Part shown: positions 25,634-33,742 of the stretch, in pieces
How the letters are laid out: each line of letters opens with the position of its first letter
How positions within the stretch are numbered: position 1 is the stretch's first letter
Origin: Kitasatospora sp052076145
GTDB lineage: Bacteria > Actinomycetota > Actinomycetes > Streptomycetales > Streptomycetaceae
Length of the DNA: 64,000 nucleotides
Assembly (NCBI RefSeq): GCF_052076145.1
Contig: NZ_CP197246.1
Location: 496,001-560,000, forward strand
Direction: 5' to 3'
Made by a program: the position numbers and the translations under genes
The notes under the pieces: generated by a model
Database searches by the model: none
Told to the model about the DNA's origin: nothing
What the model saw: the letters and a program-made list of their open reading frames with translations, nothing else

Positions 25634-27157
25634 TCAGCCCGGCGTGGAGACACTCAGGAGGGCGGCGAGCGCGGCGGGGAGCTGCTGTGCCTGGCCTCTC
25701 GCCGCTCGCCATCCGACGAAGCCGTCCGGACGGACCAGTAGCGCGCCACCCGGCGGGAGTTGCGGCAGATCGACCCCGTGGGCGGCCAGCCCCAGCCGCT
25801 CGGCGGCGACGATCCAGTCGGCGCCTGCCCCGCCCTCAGCGGTGAAGAGGGTGAACCGGGAGGCGATCAGGTCGAGCGTCGAGACGCCGTCGGCGACCCA
25901 GGCGTGCGGCATGCGGGAGCCCGCAGAGCCGTCGAGGGCGAGTGAGACGTCCTCGGTGGACGGCAGTTCGGGGCTCGCCTCGATGACAGCGGCCGAGCTG
26001 TAGCGGTAGCCGAGGTGGACGATCGGGGCATTGACCGCACCCACCTTCGCGCGGGCCTCGGCACCCTGCGGACCGCGCTCCCAGTGCAGGCTCGGATCGG
26101 CCAGCCGCAACACCGACTGCTCCATGGCGAGTTGGGCGACCGGGCGGCGTTCGGCGGCGTAGCTGTCGAGCAGTGCTGGGCCGGCCTGCCCGCGCAGGAC
26201 GAAGGCCAGCTTCCAGGCCAGGTTGTGGGCATCGGCGATGCCGGTGTTCATGCCGAAGGCGCCCAGCGGCGGGATCGCGTGGGCGGCGTCGCCGACCAGG
26301 AAGACCCGTCCGTCGGCGAAGCGGTCGGCGACCAGGGCCCGCACCCGCCAGGGCAGCGAGCTCAGGATCTCGACGTCCAGGTCCGGGGCGCCCAGGGCGG
26401 TCCGGATGAAGTCGGGGGTCGGCCGGTGGTCCGGGCCGGTGTGCAGCACCCACTCCTTCGCACCGTCGATGGTCACCAGCATGCCGGGGGCCTGCGGGTG
26501 GGTGATCTGGCAGGCGACGAAGCCGTGCGGGCCGGTCAGTTCGCGCAGGTCCGCCCGGAACAGCGTGTTCGTCATCACCTCGCCCAGGTTGCCCGGCCCC
26601 GAGGAGGCGATGCCGAGCGCCGAGCGCACCTGACTGCGTACCCCGTCGGCTGCCACCAGGTACTGGGAGCGGATCGTCCTGCCGTCGCCGAGGCGGGCGG
26701 TGACACCCTGCGCGTCCTGCTCGAACGAGAGAAGTTCAGTCCCGTACTCCACCCGCGCGCCGCGTTCACGAGCGGCCGACAACAGGACGGCGTCCAGGCG
26801 GTTCTGCGGGCAGGTGCCACGCAGTGCGGCCGGCGTGAAGGCCGGCTGCGTGGCCGGGCCGACACCTGCGGGCTGGACGGGAAGAGCGGGCAGTGCGGCG
26901 GCCGCCAGCGTTTCGGTGCTGATCTTGCCCAGCGTGCTCGCGGCCATGTCGACGGCGGCCTCGTTCACCGCGCGATCCAGGCCGACCTCACGCAGCAGCT
27001 CCACCGTCCGCATACCCACGCCGGTGGCACGCGGGTGGAGCTGCGGACCGGCCGCCGACTCCACCAGATGGACCCGGACCCCGTGGTGGGCCAGGAACAC
27101 CGCCGCACTCAGGCCGACGGTACCGCCGCCGACGATCAGAACCTCGGACTCGGACAT
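25634..27157 (-). CDS. FAD-dependent aromatic monooxygenase (PheA/TfdB-like)
   Basis: A 507-residue flavoprotein hydroxylase of the class that modifies phenols and polyketides (TfdB, RdmE-like). The FAD-binding loop is LIVGGGTVGLSAAVFLA (residues about 6-22), the DG motif is VAADGVRSQVRSALG, and the second FAD motif is VFLVGDAAHAIPPLG followed by GMNTGIADAHNLAWKLA. A thioredoxin-like C-terminal domain ends in GGALLVRPDGFVGWR. ATG 27157 was chosen at the start of homology. It diverges from a TetR regulator with two operators in the gap, a usual arrangement for induced detoxification or resistance. Substrate unknown. Confidence 0.92.
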   Translation of the reverse strand: MSESEVLIVGGGTVGLSAAVFLAHHGVRVHLVESAAGPQLHPRATGVGMRTVELLREVGLDRAVNEAAVDMAASTLGKISTETLAAAALPALPVQPAGVGPATQPAFTPAALRGTCPQNRLDAVLLSAARERGARVEYGTELLSFEQDAQGVTARLGDGRTIRSQYLVAADGVRSQVRSALGIASSGPGNLGEVMTNTLFRADLRELTGPHGFVACQITHPQAPGMLVTIDGAKEWVLHTGPDHRPTPDFIRTALGAPDLDVEILSSLPWRVRALVADRFADGRVFLVGDAAHAIPPLGAFGMNTGIADAHNLAWKLAFVLRGQAGPALLDSYAAERRPVAQLAMEQSVLRLADPSLHWERGPQGAEARAKVGAVNAPIVHLGYRYSSAAVIEASPELPSTEDVSLALDGSAGSRMPHAWVADGVSTLDLIASRFTLFTAEGGAGADWIVAAERLGLAAHGVDLPQLPPGGALLVRPDGFVGWRAARGQAQQLPAALAALLSVSTPG

Positions 27158-27174
27158 GACTACCCCCTCTTGAT

Positions 27175-27210
27175 GGGAACAACGTTCCCGTTCATGGGAA
27201 CACTGTACCC
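27175..27210. promoter_or_regulatory. Twin TetR operators
   Basis: GGGAACAACGTTCCC (27175-27189) is a perfect interrupted palindrome; GGGAACACTGTACCC (27196-27210) is a near copy. Their centres are 21 bases apart, two helical turns, between the divergent monooxygenase and TetR genes. This is a strong candidate for cooperative binding of two TetR dimers. Confidence 0.75.
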
Positions 27211-27230
27211 ACATGTGTACGATGGGCGCC

Positions 27231-27971
27231 ATGGCCGAAGAGAAGTCAGTCCCCGCGCTGGTCTGGAGCAAGGAACGGCACACCCCCAAACGGCAGGTGC
27301 TGAGTGTCGAGCGAATCGTGGAGGTGTCGATCGGCATCGCCGACAGCGAAGGACTCGACGCGCTCAGCATGCGCCGCGTCGCCACCGACCTCCGGTCGGG
27401 CACCACCTCGCTCTACCGGTACGTGACCGGCCGGGACGAGCTCCTGGAACTCATGATCGACACTGCGCGAGCGGCAGCGGCACCGGAGCCCCTCACAGGG
27501 GCGTGGCGCACCGACCTGGCGGACGTCGCACGCGGGCAACGGACGGCACTGCTGCGCCACCCGTGGCTGGGCAGCGTACTGGCGAGTCGGCCCGCCCTCG
27601 GCCCCAACTCACTGCGGCAGATGGACCACGCGCTCGCCGCGGTCGGCGCGGCGACGGAGGACATCACCCTGGCCTCCGACGTCGTCTCACTGGTCTTCGA
27701 CTACGTCATCGGCGTCGTCTCGCGCGAACTCGCCGAGCAGGAGGCACAGCGCCGCACCGGCATGACCGAGGAGCAATGGCGCAGCAGCGTCAGCCCGTAC
27801 ATCCACCGGATCGTCGAGAGTGGCGCCTACCCGCAGTTCGCCCGCCGGGTCATCGAGGCCGAGGACCACGGCTTCGACCACTCCTTCGAGTTCGGCCTCG
27901 CCTGCCTCCTCGACGGCATCGCCACCCGTGTGGGCCACCAGCCTCCCGACTCCGACGGGCGTGGCCGGTAA
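27231..27971 (+). CDS. TetR-family regulator
   Basis: A TetR-type repressor of about 246 residues. The helix-turn-helix is VLSVERIVEVSIGIADSEG followed by SMRRVATDLRSGTTSLYRYV (residues about 24-65); the remainder matches the TetR_C ligand domain seen in tetracycline- and polyketide-responsive members. It diverges from the FAD monooxygenase and probably represses it through the sites at 27175-27210. Starts at ATG 27213, 27222 or 27231 are all possible; none has a ribosome site, and 27231 is chosen arbitrarily as the one furthest from the operator. Confidence 0.88.
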   Translation: MAEEKSVPALVWSKERHTPKRQVLSVERIVEVSIGIADSEGLDALSMRRVATDLRSGTTSLYRYVTGRDELLELMIDTARAAAAPEPLTGAWRTDLADVARGQRTALLRHPWLGSVLASRPALGPNSLRQMDHALAAVGAATEDITLASDVVSLVFDYVIGVVSRELAEQEAQRRTGMTEEQWRSSVSPYIHRIVESGAYPQFARRVIEAEDHGFDHSFEFGLACLLDGIATRVGHQPPDSDGRGR

Positions 27972-27974
27972 CCG

Positions 27975-28077
27975 GCAACCCGCCCGGTCGCGGCCTGGGT
28001 GAGCAGCATCCCGACGAGCTGGTTGTCCGGGTCGGCGTAGGTCGTGGTGCCGGCTCCGAGGCGCCCGTGCCGTGCGC
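27975..28077 (-). pseudogene. Remnant of a serine beta-lactamase-like hydrolase
   Basis: On the minus strand one frame reads HGRLGAGTTTYADPDNQ and then LVGMLLTQAATGRV, which resembles the C-terminal strand region of class C beta-lactamase-like serine hydrolases (usually GxGT..Y.DP...L.g.lltQ). No catalytic SxxK or YxN part remains, and the rest of the gene is absent from both sides. It lies in the gap between the TetR gene and the YcnI-like gene. Fragment identification rests on about 30 residues. Confidence 0.45.
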
Positions 28078-28078
28078 G

Positions 28079-28783
28079 TCAGCTCGCGGAGGACCGCCGG
28101 CGCCACCAGAAGACCCCGCCGACTGCGGCGGCGATCACCACGACGACGCCGATGACCACCGGCGCGGCGCTGCTGGACGAGGAGGAGCCCGAGGAGGACG
28201 GGACCGGAGCCGCCGAGGTGGTGCTCGGGGTGGCCGACGGCGTGCTCGGGGCAGCCGAAGGTGAAGTCGAGGCGCTCGGGGTGCTGGACGCGGTGGGGGC
28301 TGCGGCGGGGGTCAGCTTGAGGACGGGCGCCGGGTGTTCGGGTTCGGCGCCGCCCTGCGGCAGCTCGATCCAGCGGTCGACGTGCCCGTCGGTGTAGCTG
28401 ACGAGGGTCTTGAAGGCCAGCTCCTTCGCGTCCGGCAGCCGACGGATCTTGATCTTGTAGTCCGCGCTCTTGCCCGGCGCCAGCGCGGGCCCCGTGACGG
28501 TGTAGCCGTCGGCCGTGGCGGTGAGCTGCCAGCCCGCCGCGCCCTCGGCGAGGGTGACGTCGGCGGGGGTCAGGCCGGTGGGCAGCACGACCTGGAGCTT
28601 GCTGATCCCGGCGGTGTCGGACTCGCCCTCGGCGTTGAAGCCGACCACCACGTCGGTCGCCAGCGCCTGTGCACTGCCCGGCTCCACCTCGACGTGCGCC
28701 GAGGCCGGGCCCGCCAGGGTGATCGCGCCGAGCAGGGCGGCCGCCGGGACGGCGAGACGGGCGAGAGTGCGAGGACGGTTCAT
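28079..28783 (-). CDS. YcnI-like copper-binding protein (DUF1775)
   Basis: A 234-residue exported protein. A signal peptide (RLAVPAAALLGAITLAGPASA) ends just before HVEVEPG; in the YcnI family this first mature His binds copper. The DUF1775 domain continues through TAGISKLQVVLPTGLTPADV and DYKIKIRRLPDAKELAFKTL. A Ser/Thr/Pro-rich linker (about residues 150-205) leads to a C-terminal membrane helix APVVIGVVVVIAAAVGGVFW and a basic tail, so the domain is tethered outside the membrane. Copper chaperone function is known for YcnI; no other copper genes are next to it here. Confidence 0.85.
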   Translation of the reverse strand: MNRPRTLARLAVPAAALLGAITLAGPASAHVEVEPGSAQALATDVVVGFNAEGESDTAGISKLQVVLPTGLTPADVTLAEGAAGWQLTATADGYTVTGPALAPGKSADYKIKIRRLPDAKELAFKTLVSYTDGHVDRWIELPQGGAEPEHPAPVLKLTPAAAPTASSTPSASTSPSAAPSTPSATPSTTSAAPVPSSSGSSSSSSAAPVVIGVVVVIAAAVGGVFWWRRRSSAS

Positions 28784-28874
28784 GGGCGCGGGGCCTCCGA
28801 CGGCGGGACGGGCACGACCGGCCCATCATGCCCCACCCGGCAGCCCCCCGTGGGCGGACCGGTGCCGCACCCCG

Positions 28875-30341
28875 TCAGGTGCGGTCCCGCGCGGTCAGCC
28901 GGCCCCGGACGGCGGCGTGCACCTCGGCCTCCTCGGCCGGGTCGGCGGCCAGGCGGCGGAGCCGCTCCAGCACCCGTACGTCGCCGGTGGTGGTGACGTG
29001 CCGGGCGGCCAGCTCGCGGGTGGCCTCCTCGCAGTCCCAGAGGCACTCGACGGCTATCCCCCGGGCGAAGTAGGTGTCGAGCAGGGCGAGTGCCTGGGCG
29101 GCCCGGCCGCGCAGCTCGGAGGAGGGCGCCTCGCCGTAGATGTGGCGCAGCGCGGGGACGGCTCCGGACGCGGCCAGCCGGCCGACGCCGTCGACCAGGG
29201 TGCCGAGCCCGGCGCCGGCGACGCCGCGTTCGGAGATCCAGCGGCGCAGCGCGGCGACGACGAGCGGGCCGTCGGCGGGCTCCCCCGCGTCGGCGAGCAG
29301 GCGGACGGCGGCCTCGCCGAGGGCGCTGTCGGCGCCGCCGGTGGCGGGGTCCGCCCAGCGGCGGGCGTGGGCGAGGGCCTCGGGGCCGCGCATCCGACCG
29401 AGCAGTTCGAGGGCGGTGTCGACGACGCGGTGGTCGGCGTCGGCGGCGGCAGCCTCGATCAGGGCGGCGACGGCCTCGTCCCGTTGGTCGACGAGGTAGC
29501 GCAGGGCGGCGAGCCGGGCGCCCGGCTCGCCGCTGCGGGCGGCCGTCAGGACGGTCTCGCGGTCCTGCGGGCGGACGACGGCGGCGAGGCAGCGGGCGGC
29601 GGCGGCGGCACGGCGGGCGACCGCCTCGGGATCGACCAGCGCGGCCGGGTCGACCGGGCCGGCTGCGGGGGCGGTCTCGGGCTGGTCGGCCCAGGCGAGC
29701 ACGTCGAGGGCGCTCCAGCCGGGGGTGACGCCGCTGCGGTTGAGCTGTCGTTGCCAGAGGTCGAAGGGTGACTGCTCGCTCGCGGCGGCGATCCGGGGGT
29801 GGCGGGTGGCCCAGAGCCGCCATGGGCGGGGCTCGTAGGCGGCGCGGACGGCGGCCCGCAGCCCGGCCTCGCCCTCCGGGTCCTCCGGGAAGCGGGCGAG
29901 CACGGAGGGGGCGAGCCGCATCAGCGACCGGTCGTCGTCGCGCAGGGCCAGCTCGTCCAGGGCCCAGGCCCAGTTGGTGCCGACGGCGGCGTAGCCGCGC
30001 AGCAGGTCGAGCGCGTCCCGGCGGCCGTACGCGGCGAGGTGGCCGAGCACGGCGAGGGCGAGACCGGTGCGGCTGTCGTCCGGGTCGAGGACGTCCTCGG
30101 CCGCGTGCAGGTGGATCTCGAGGCCCGTCAGCGGGGCCTCCAGCTCCATGTAGAGGCGTGCGTAGTAGAGGGAGCGGTTCTCCAGCTGCCAGCAGGCCCT
30201 GGGGTCACTGGTGACGCACTGCTCCAGCGCGGCGATCGCCTCGGTGCGGTCGGCGGCCAGCGCATGCAACTGTCCGTCACCGCGGCCCCGCTGGAGGAGG
30301 CCGAGGAGGCTGGCACTGGGCGCTATCACTGGCTCGAACAT
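28875..30341 (-). CDS. HEAT-repeat protein, unknown function
   Basis: A 488-residue, Ala/Leu/Arg-rich helical protein. The second half is a clear HEAT-like array with regularly spaced motifs such as PGARLAALRYLVDQRDEAVA, DHRVVDTALELLGRMRGPEA and DSALGEAAVRLLADAGEPAD. The N-terminal half contains DPRACWQLENRSLYYARLYM and PFDLWQRQLNRSGVTPGWSA. No catalytic motif and no signal peptide. It probably acts as a cytoplasmic binding scaffold. Starts at ATG 30341; the 270 bases upstream (to 30611) show no gene. Confidence 0.8.
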   Translation of the reverse strand: MFEPVIAPSASLLGLLQRGRGDGQLHALAADRTEAIAALEQCVTSDPRACWQLENRSLYYARLYMELEAPLTGLEIHLHAAEDVLDPDDSRTGLALAVLGHLAAYGRRDALDLLRGYAAVGTNWAWALDELALRDDDRSLMRLAPSVLARFPEDPEGEAGLRAAVRAAYEPRPWRLWATRHPRIAAASEQSPFDLWQRQLNRSGVTPGWSALDVLAWADQPETAPAAGPVDPAALVDPEAVARRAAAAARCLAAVVRPQDRETVLTAARSGEPGARLAALRYLVDQRDEAVAALIEAAAADADHRVVDTALELLGRMRGPEALAHARRWADPATGGADSALGEAAVRLLADAGEPADGPLVVAALRRWISERGVAGAGLGTLVDGVGRLAASGAVPALRHIYGEAPSSELRGRAAQALALLDTYFARGIAVECLWDCEEATRELAARHVTTTGDVRVLERLRRLAADPAEEAEVHAAVRGRLTARDRT

Positions 30342-30611
30342 GAGGTCAGCATCCGTTGCGGCGGTCTTGGTGGCAACGGGATTTCCGTCGCCGGGGGTCT
30401 GGGAGGGTCCTGCGGAGGCGCCGGCGCGCCGGAATCACCGAAGGTTACCGCCTGGGCGCCCCATACGCACACAAGGCCGACAAGCGGCCGAAAGGCATCC
30501 GCCGCCGCCGGATCTCCGTCGAGTTTGCGCCAACCGTCGCCGAACATGACGGGGACATGGCAGAATTCTGGTACGGCCGAGGCGCTCCCCCCGTCACCTC
30601 GGCCGGGTGAC

Positions 30612-32090
30612 CTACACCTCCCGGCGGGGCGAGGGCATCGCGATGTCGATCTCCGCCCGCAGCTCGGCGACCCCGGGCATGCCCTGGTAGCGGCCGGACA
30701 GCCGGTACATCTCCCGGAGCCGGTCCCAGGTGCGCAGCGAGGAGTTCTGGCCGATCACGGCCATCGCCAGCTTCGCCTGCACCTGCGCCTCGTCCGGCTC
30801 GCCGGAGATCCAGTAGACCGAGGCCAGCGTGATCCGGTCCAGCAGGGCCGAGCGCTCCAGGCCGGTCTTCTCCCGCAGGTCGATGGCCTGCCGGGCGTGC
30901 AGCTCGGCGAGCCGGGCGGCCCCGGGGTCGTGCTCGGCGAGGGTGCGGTAGACCAGCGCCTCCATGCCGTGCAGCTCCGCCTCGTTGAAGCGCTGCATCC
31001 AGCTCGGGGCCGCCTCGCCGGTGTCCTGGACGAACAGCTTCTCCGCCTCGTCGAGCACCCGACTGACCGCCTCCGAGCGGCCCAGCGAGGCCTGCGCCCA
31101 CGCCTCGACGGTGCGCAGCATGGCCTGCGTCCGGGGCAGGGCGCGGTCGCCACTGCTGGCGTGGGCGAGCTGGATCAGCTCCAGCGCGTCGTCGGCCCGC
31201 CCGAGGTGGATCATCTGCCGGGCCGCCCGGGAGATCGCCTCCCCCGCCCGGGGGCGGTCGCCGGCCTCCTTGGCCGCCTGTGCGGCGATCACGAAGTACC
31301 GCTGCGCGGTGGGCTCCAGCCCCACGTCGTGGGACATCCAGCCGGCCAGCACGGCGAGATTGGCCGCGACCGTCCAGAGCCGGGTCTTCACGGCCGGCTG
31401 CAGATCGTGCGTCAGCAGACCGCCCACCTCGTTGAGCTGACCGACCACCGCCTTGCGCTGGAGCCCGCCGCCCCGGGAGGCGTCCCAGGCCCGGAAGACC
31501 TCCACCGCGTGTTCGAGTGCCTGGACCTCCTCGGGGCCGACCGGGCCGGGCTCGTACACGTCTCTCAACGGGCGGCTGCCGCCCTGGGTGATCACCGATC
31601 GAGGGCCGGGACGGGTGGCTGCGTACGCCACGTCCGGGCCGCTGAGCCAGTCGTAGAGGTTGTCGGCGATGACGGCCCCGGCCGTGAGCGCGGCTCCGGC
31701 TCCGACCAATCCGCGTCGGTTGAGCATGAGGTCCATTCCCGTGAACTCGGTGAGGACCGCAGCCGTCCGATCCGGCTCCCAGGGCTCCGCCGTGGCGTCG
31801 GCGGAGCGTGTACTGCCGGGCCTGGTGGGCCGGTGTCGTGTCAGACCGAGATCCTCAGTGGTGACGACACGGCCGAGCCGCTCGGTGAACACGGCGGCCA
31901 GCACCCGCGGCACCGGATCGCGGGGGATCTCCCCCTGCTCGATCCAGCGCCGCACCCGCGAGGTGTCGGTGGACAGCTGCTGCTGACCCACCGCCGCACC
32001 GCGCCGGTTGACCAGCCTCGCCAACTCGCCCTTCGACCAGCCGGTCAGGGCGAAAAGGTCGGCCAGTCTGGTGTTCGGCCCCTTGCTCAC
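30612..32090 (-). CDS. NsdA-like TPR/HTH regulator
   Basis: A 492-residue protein resembling NsdA, a negative regulator of differentiation and antibiotic production in Streptomyces coelicolor. The N-terminus holds an HTH-like region (TRLADLFALTGWSKGELARL, then STDTSRVRRWIEQGEIPRDP). A hydrophobic patch at about 140-155 (GLVGAGAALTAGAVIADNLY) precedes TPR-like helices, for example YFVIAAQAAKEAGDRPRAGE and RSALLDRITLASVYWISGEP. GTG 32090 (VSKGPN) was chosen; the longer frame upstream has no supporting features. Name assignment is from memory of the family, so moderately sure. Confidence 0.72.
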   Translation of the reverse strand: MSKGPNTRLADLFALTGWSKGELARLVNRRGAAVGQQQLSTDTSRVRRWIEQGEIPRDPVPRVLAAVFTERLGRVVTTEDLGLTRHRPTRPGSTRSADATAEPWEPDRTAAVLTEFTGMDLMLNRRGLVGAGAALTAGAVIADNLYDWLSGPDVAYAATRPGPRSVITQGGSRPLRDVYEPGPVGPEEVQALEHAVEVFRAWDASRGGGLQRKAVVGQLNEVGGLLTHDLQPAVKTRLWTVAANLAVLAGWMSHDVGLEPTAQRYFVIAAQAAKEAGDRPRAGEAISRAARQMIHLGRADDALELIQLAHASSGDRALPRTQAMLRTVEAWAQASLGRSEAVSRVLDEAEKLFVQDTGEAAPSWMQRFNEAELHGMEALVYRTLAEHDPGAARLAELHARQAIDLREKTGLERSALLDRITLASVYWISGEPDEAQVQAKLAMAVIGQNSSLRTWDRLREMYRLSGRYQGMPGVAELRAEIDIAMPSPRREV

Positions 32091-32589
32091 GTGAAGCCCC
32101 CAGGTTCCTCGGCTGCCTCCGACCCTAGTGCTCCGGCAATTGCCACGCGACCATTCGCCATGCTTCGCCAGGGTCCGCCACATGGTGTACCAGTGGCTTC
32201 CGGGTGTCATGTAGAGCTGCGCCACCCCAACTTCGGGTCGGGAGGGCCGGAAACCCCGTCGGAGCTGGGCTCTGACGGTGTGTCAACGGCACTCCCGTGG
32301 CCTCATCCGAGGGGGTGGCGCGGCCGGGTGGCGCGGAGGCGCCGGGCACGGCAGCGACCGCCAGGCGGCACCCGCTCTCCCCAGGGCGCGGGTGATCACC
32401 GGGAGGCCGCGTCCGCGCCCGGCGCCCGCGCTCCACCTCGTCCCCCACCCGCCTCCGCCCCGCTCTCCGTCCGCACGAGCGGGGGTCAGCCGCCACCACC
32501 CGCACCGCCCTCACCGGCGGCGGCGGTTCCCGGCAGCGGCTCTCACAGGCTGAGGCCACCGTCGGCAAGGAAGGGATTCTCAACCCCTC
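32091..32589. other. Non-coding gap, nothing specific seen
   Basis: Five hundred bases between the divergent NsdA-like and kinase-like genes. I see no convincing small gene, RNA or strong hairpin. Promoters for both neighbours must lie here, but no clear boxes stand out. The length is unusual for this gene-dense window. Confidence 0.5.
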
Positions 32590-33738
32590 ATGTACTCCTC
32601 CACGACCACCGGCACCTCCGCCCCGACGCGCACCGCCCTGCGCCCCCCGACCACGGTCGGCGGCCGGGCCGGCCAGGGGCCCGCCCCCCGGAGCAGCGAC
32701 CTGCGCGACCCCCGCGCGCTGGCCGTCCGCCCTCCGCTGGCCCGCCCCGCCGACCAGTTGGCCGGCCGCCCCGGCGCCGACCGCCTGCTGCGCGCCCGGC
32801 CGGTCGACACCGGCGTCGACCGGGTCGACCCGGCGACGCTCCAGACCCCCGGCGTGCGGGCAGCGCTCGCCAACATCTCGCGGATATGTCCCGCCTTCCT
32901 CCCCCGCCAGGTGCTGCGGGAGGGCAGTCGGCACATCCTGATCGCCGGCACCATCGGCCGGGCCCCGGTGGTCGCCAAGTGCCTCGCTCCGCAGGCCCTG
33001 CGGAGCGACCAGCACGCGCAGCTGGTCGAGCGCTTCCACCACGAGGTCGCGGTCTACCGGGCGTTCGTCCGGCACCGCCCGCCGATCCGGCTGCCCCGGC
33101 TGGTCGCGGCCGACCACGACCGCTGCGTCCTGGTGCTGGAGCGCGTGCCCGGCCGCCCGGCCTCCCGCGAACGGCACCCGGTCAACGCGCCCACTCCGGG
33201 CGAGGTGCGGGCCGTCCTCGGCTCCATCCGGACGCTCAACCTGTGGCGCCCGCCGACGGACGTCTTCGGCAAGCCGCTCGACTACCAGCTGGAGATCGCC
33301 CGCTTCCACTCCGTCGGCCAGCTGACCGACCGTGACGCGGGAGACCTGCGCGGCCTGCTGCACGGCCTGGCCCACACGCCGCTCCAGCTCTGCCACGGCG
33401 ACGCCCTGCTCGGCAACATGCTGCTCGCGCCCTCCGGGCCCGTCCTGGTCGACTGGGAGGAGGCCGGCTGGTACCTGCCCGGCTACGACCTCGCGGTGCT
33501 GTGGAGCGTCCTCTCCGGGGACACTGCGGCCCGCCGCCAGATCAGCCAACTCGCGCAGTCCGGCGGCACGGTGGCCCGGGACGCCTTCCTGGTCAACCTC
33601 GTCCTCGTCCTGATGCGGGAGATCCGCCTGCACGACGTCCCGGGCGCGGGCGAGGAGCAGCGGATCATGATCCGGCGCCTGTACGACGACGCCGCGCTGG
33701 CCCGCCGGGCCGTCCGCGCCGCGGTCGGCACCCGCTGA
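32590..33738 (+). CDS. APH-like phosphotransferase, substrate unknown
   Basis: A 382-residue protein with an aminoglycoside-phosphotransferase/choline-kinase fold. After a Pro/Arg-rich, probably disordered N-terminus of about 75 residues come the Lys of APVVAKCLAP, the hinge CVLVLERVPGRPAS, the catalytic loop LCHGDALLGNMLL (HGDxxxxN) and the metal-binding Asp in LVDWEEAGWYLPGYDLAVLW. All kinase residues appear intact. It diverges from the NsdA-like regulator gene. Whether it phosphorylates an antibiotic, a sugar or a primary metabolite cannot be told. Confidence 0.82.
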   Translation: MYSSTTTGTSAPTRTALRPPTTVGGRAGQGPAPRSSDLRDPRALAVRPPLARPADQLAGRPGADRLLRARPVDTGVDRVDPATLQTPGVRAALANISRICPAFLPRQVLREGSRHILIAGTIGRAPVVAKCLAPQALRSDQHAQLVERFHHEVAVYRAFVRHRPPIRLPRLVAADHDRCVLVLERVPGRPASRERHPVNAPTPGEVRAVLGSIRTLNLWRPPTDVFGKPLDYQLEIARFHSVGQLTDRDAGDLRGLLHGLAHTPLQLCHGDALLGNMLLAPSGPVLVDWEEAGWYLPGYDLAVLWSVLSGDTAARRQISQLAQSGGTVARDAFLVNLVLVLMREIRLHDVPGAGEEQRIMIRRLYDDAALARRAVRAAVGTR

Positions 33739-33742
33739 GGTG

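Noticed and set aside
29799..33335. A 1178-codon plus-strand frame spanning the HEAT, NsdA-like and kinase genes
   Set aside because: It runs antisense to two supported genes and shows only low-complexity composition; an artefact of high GC.
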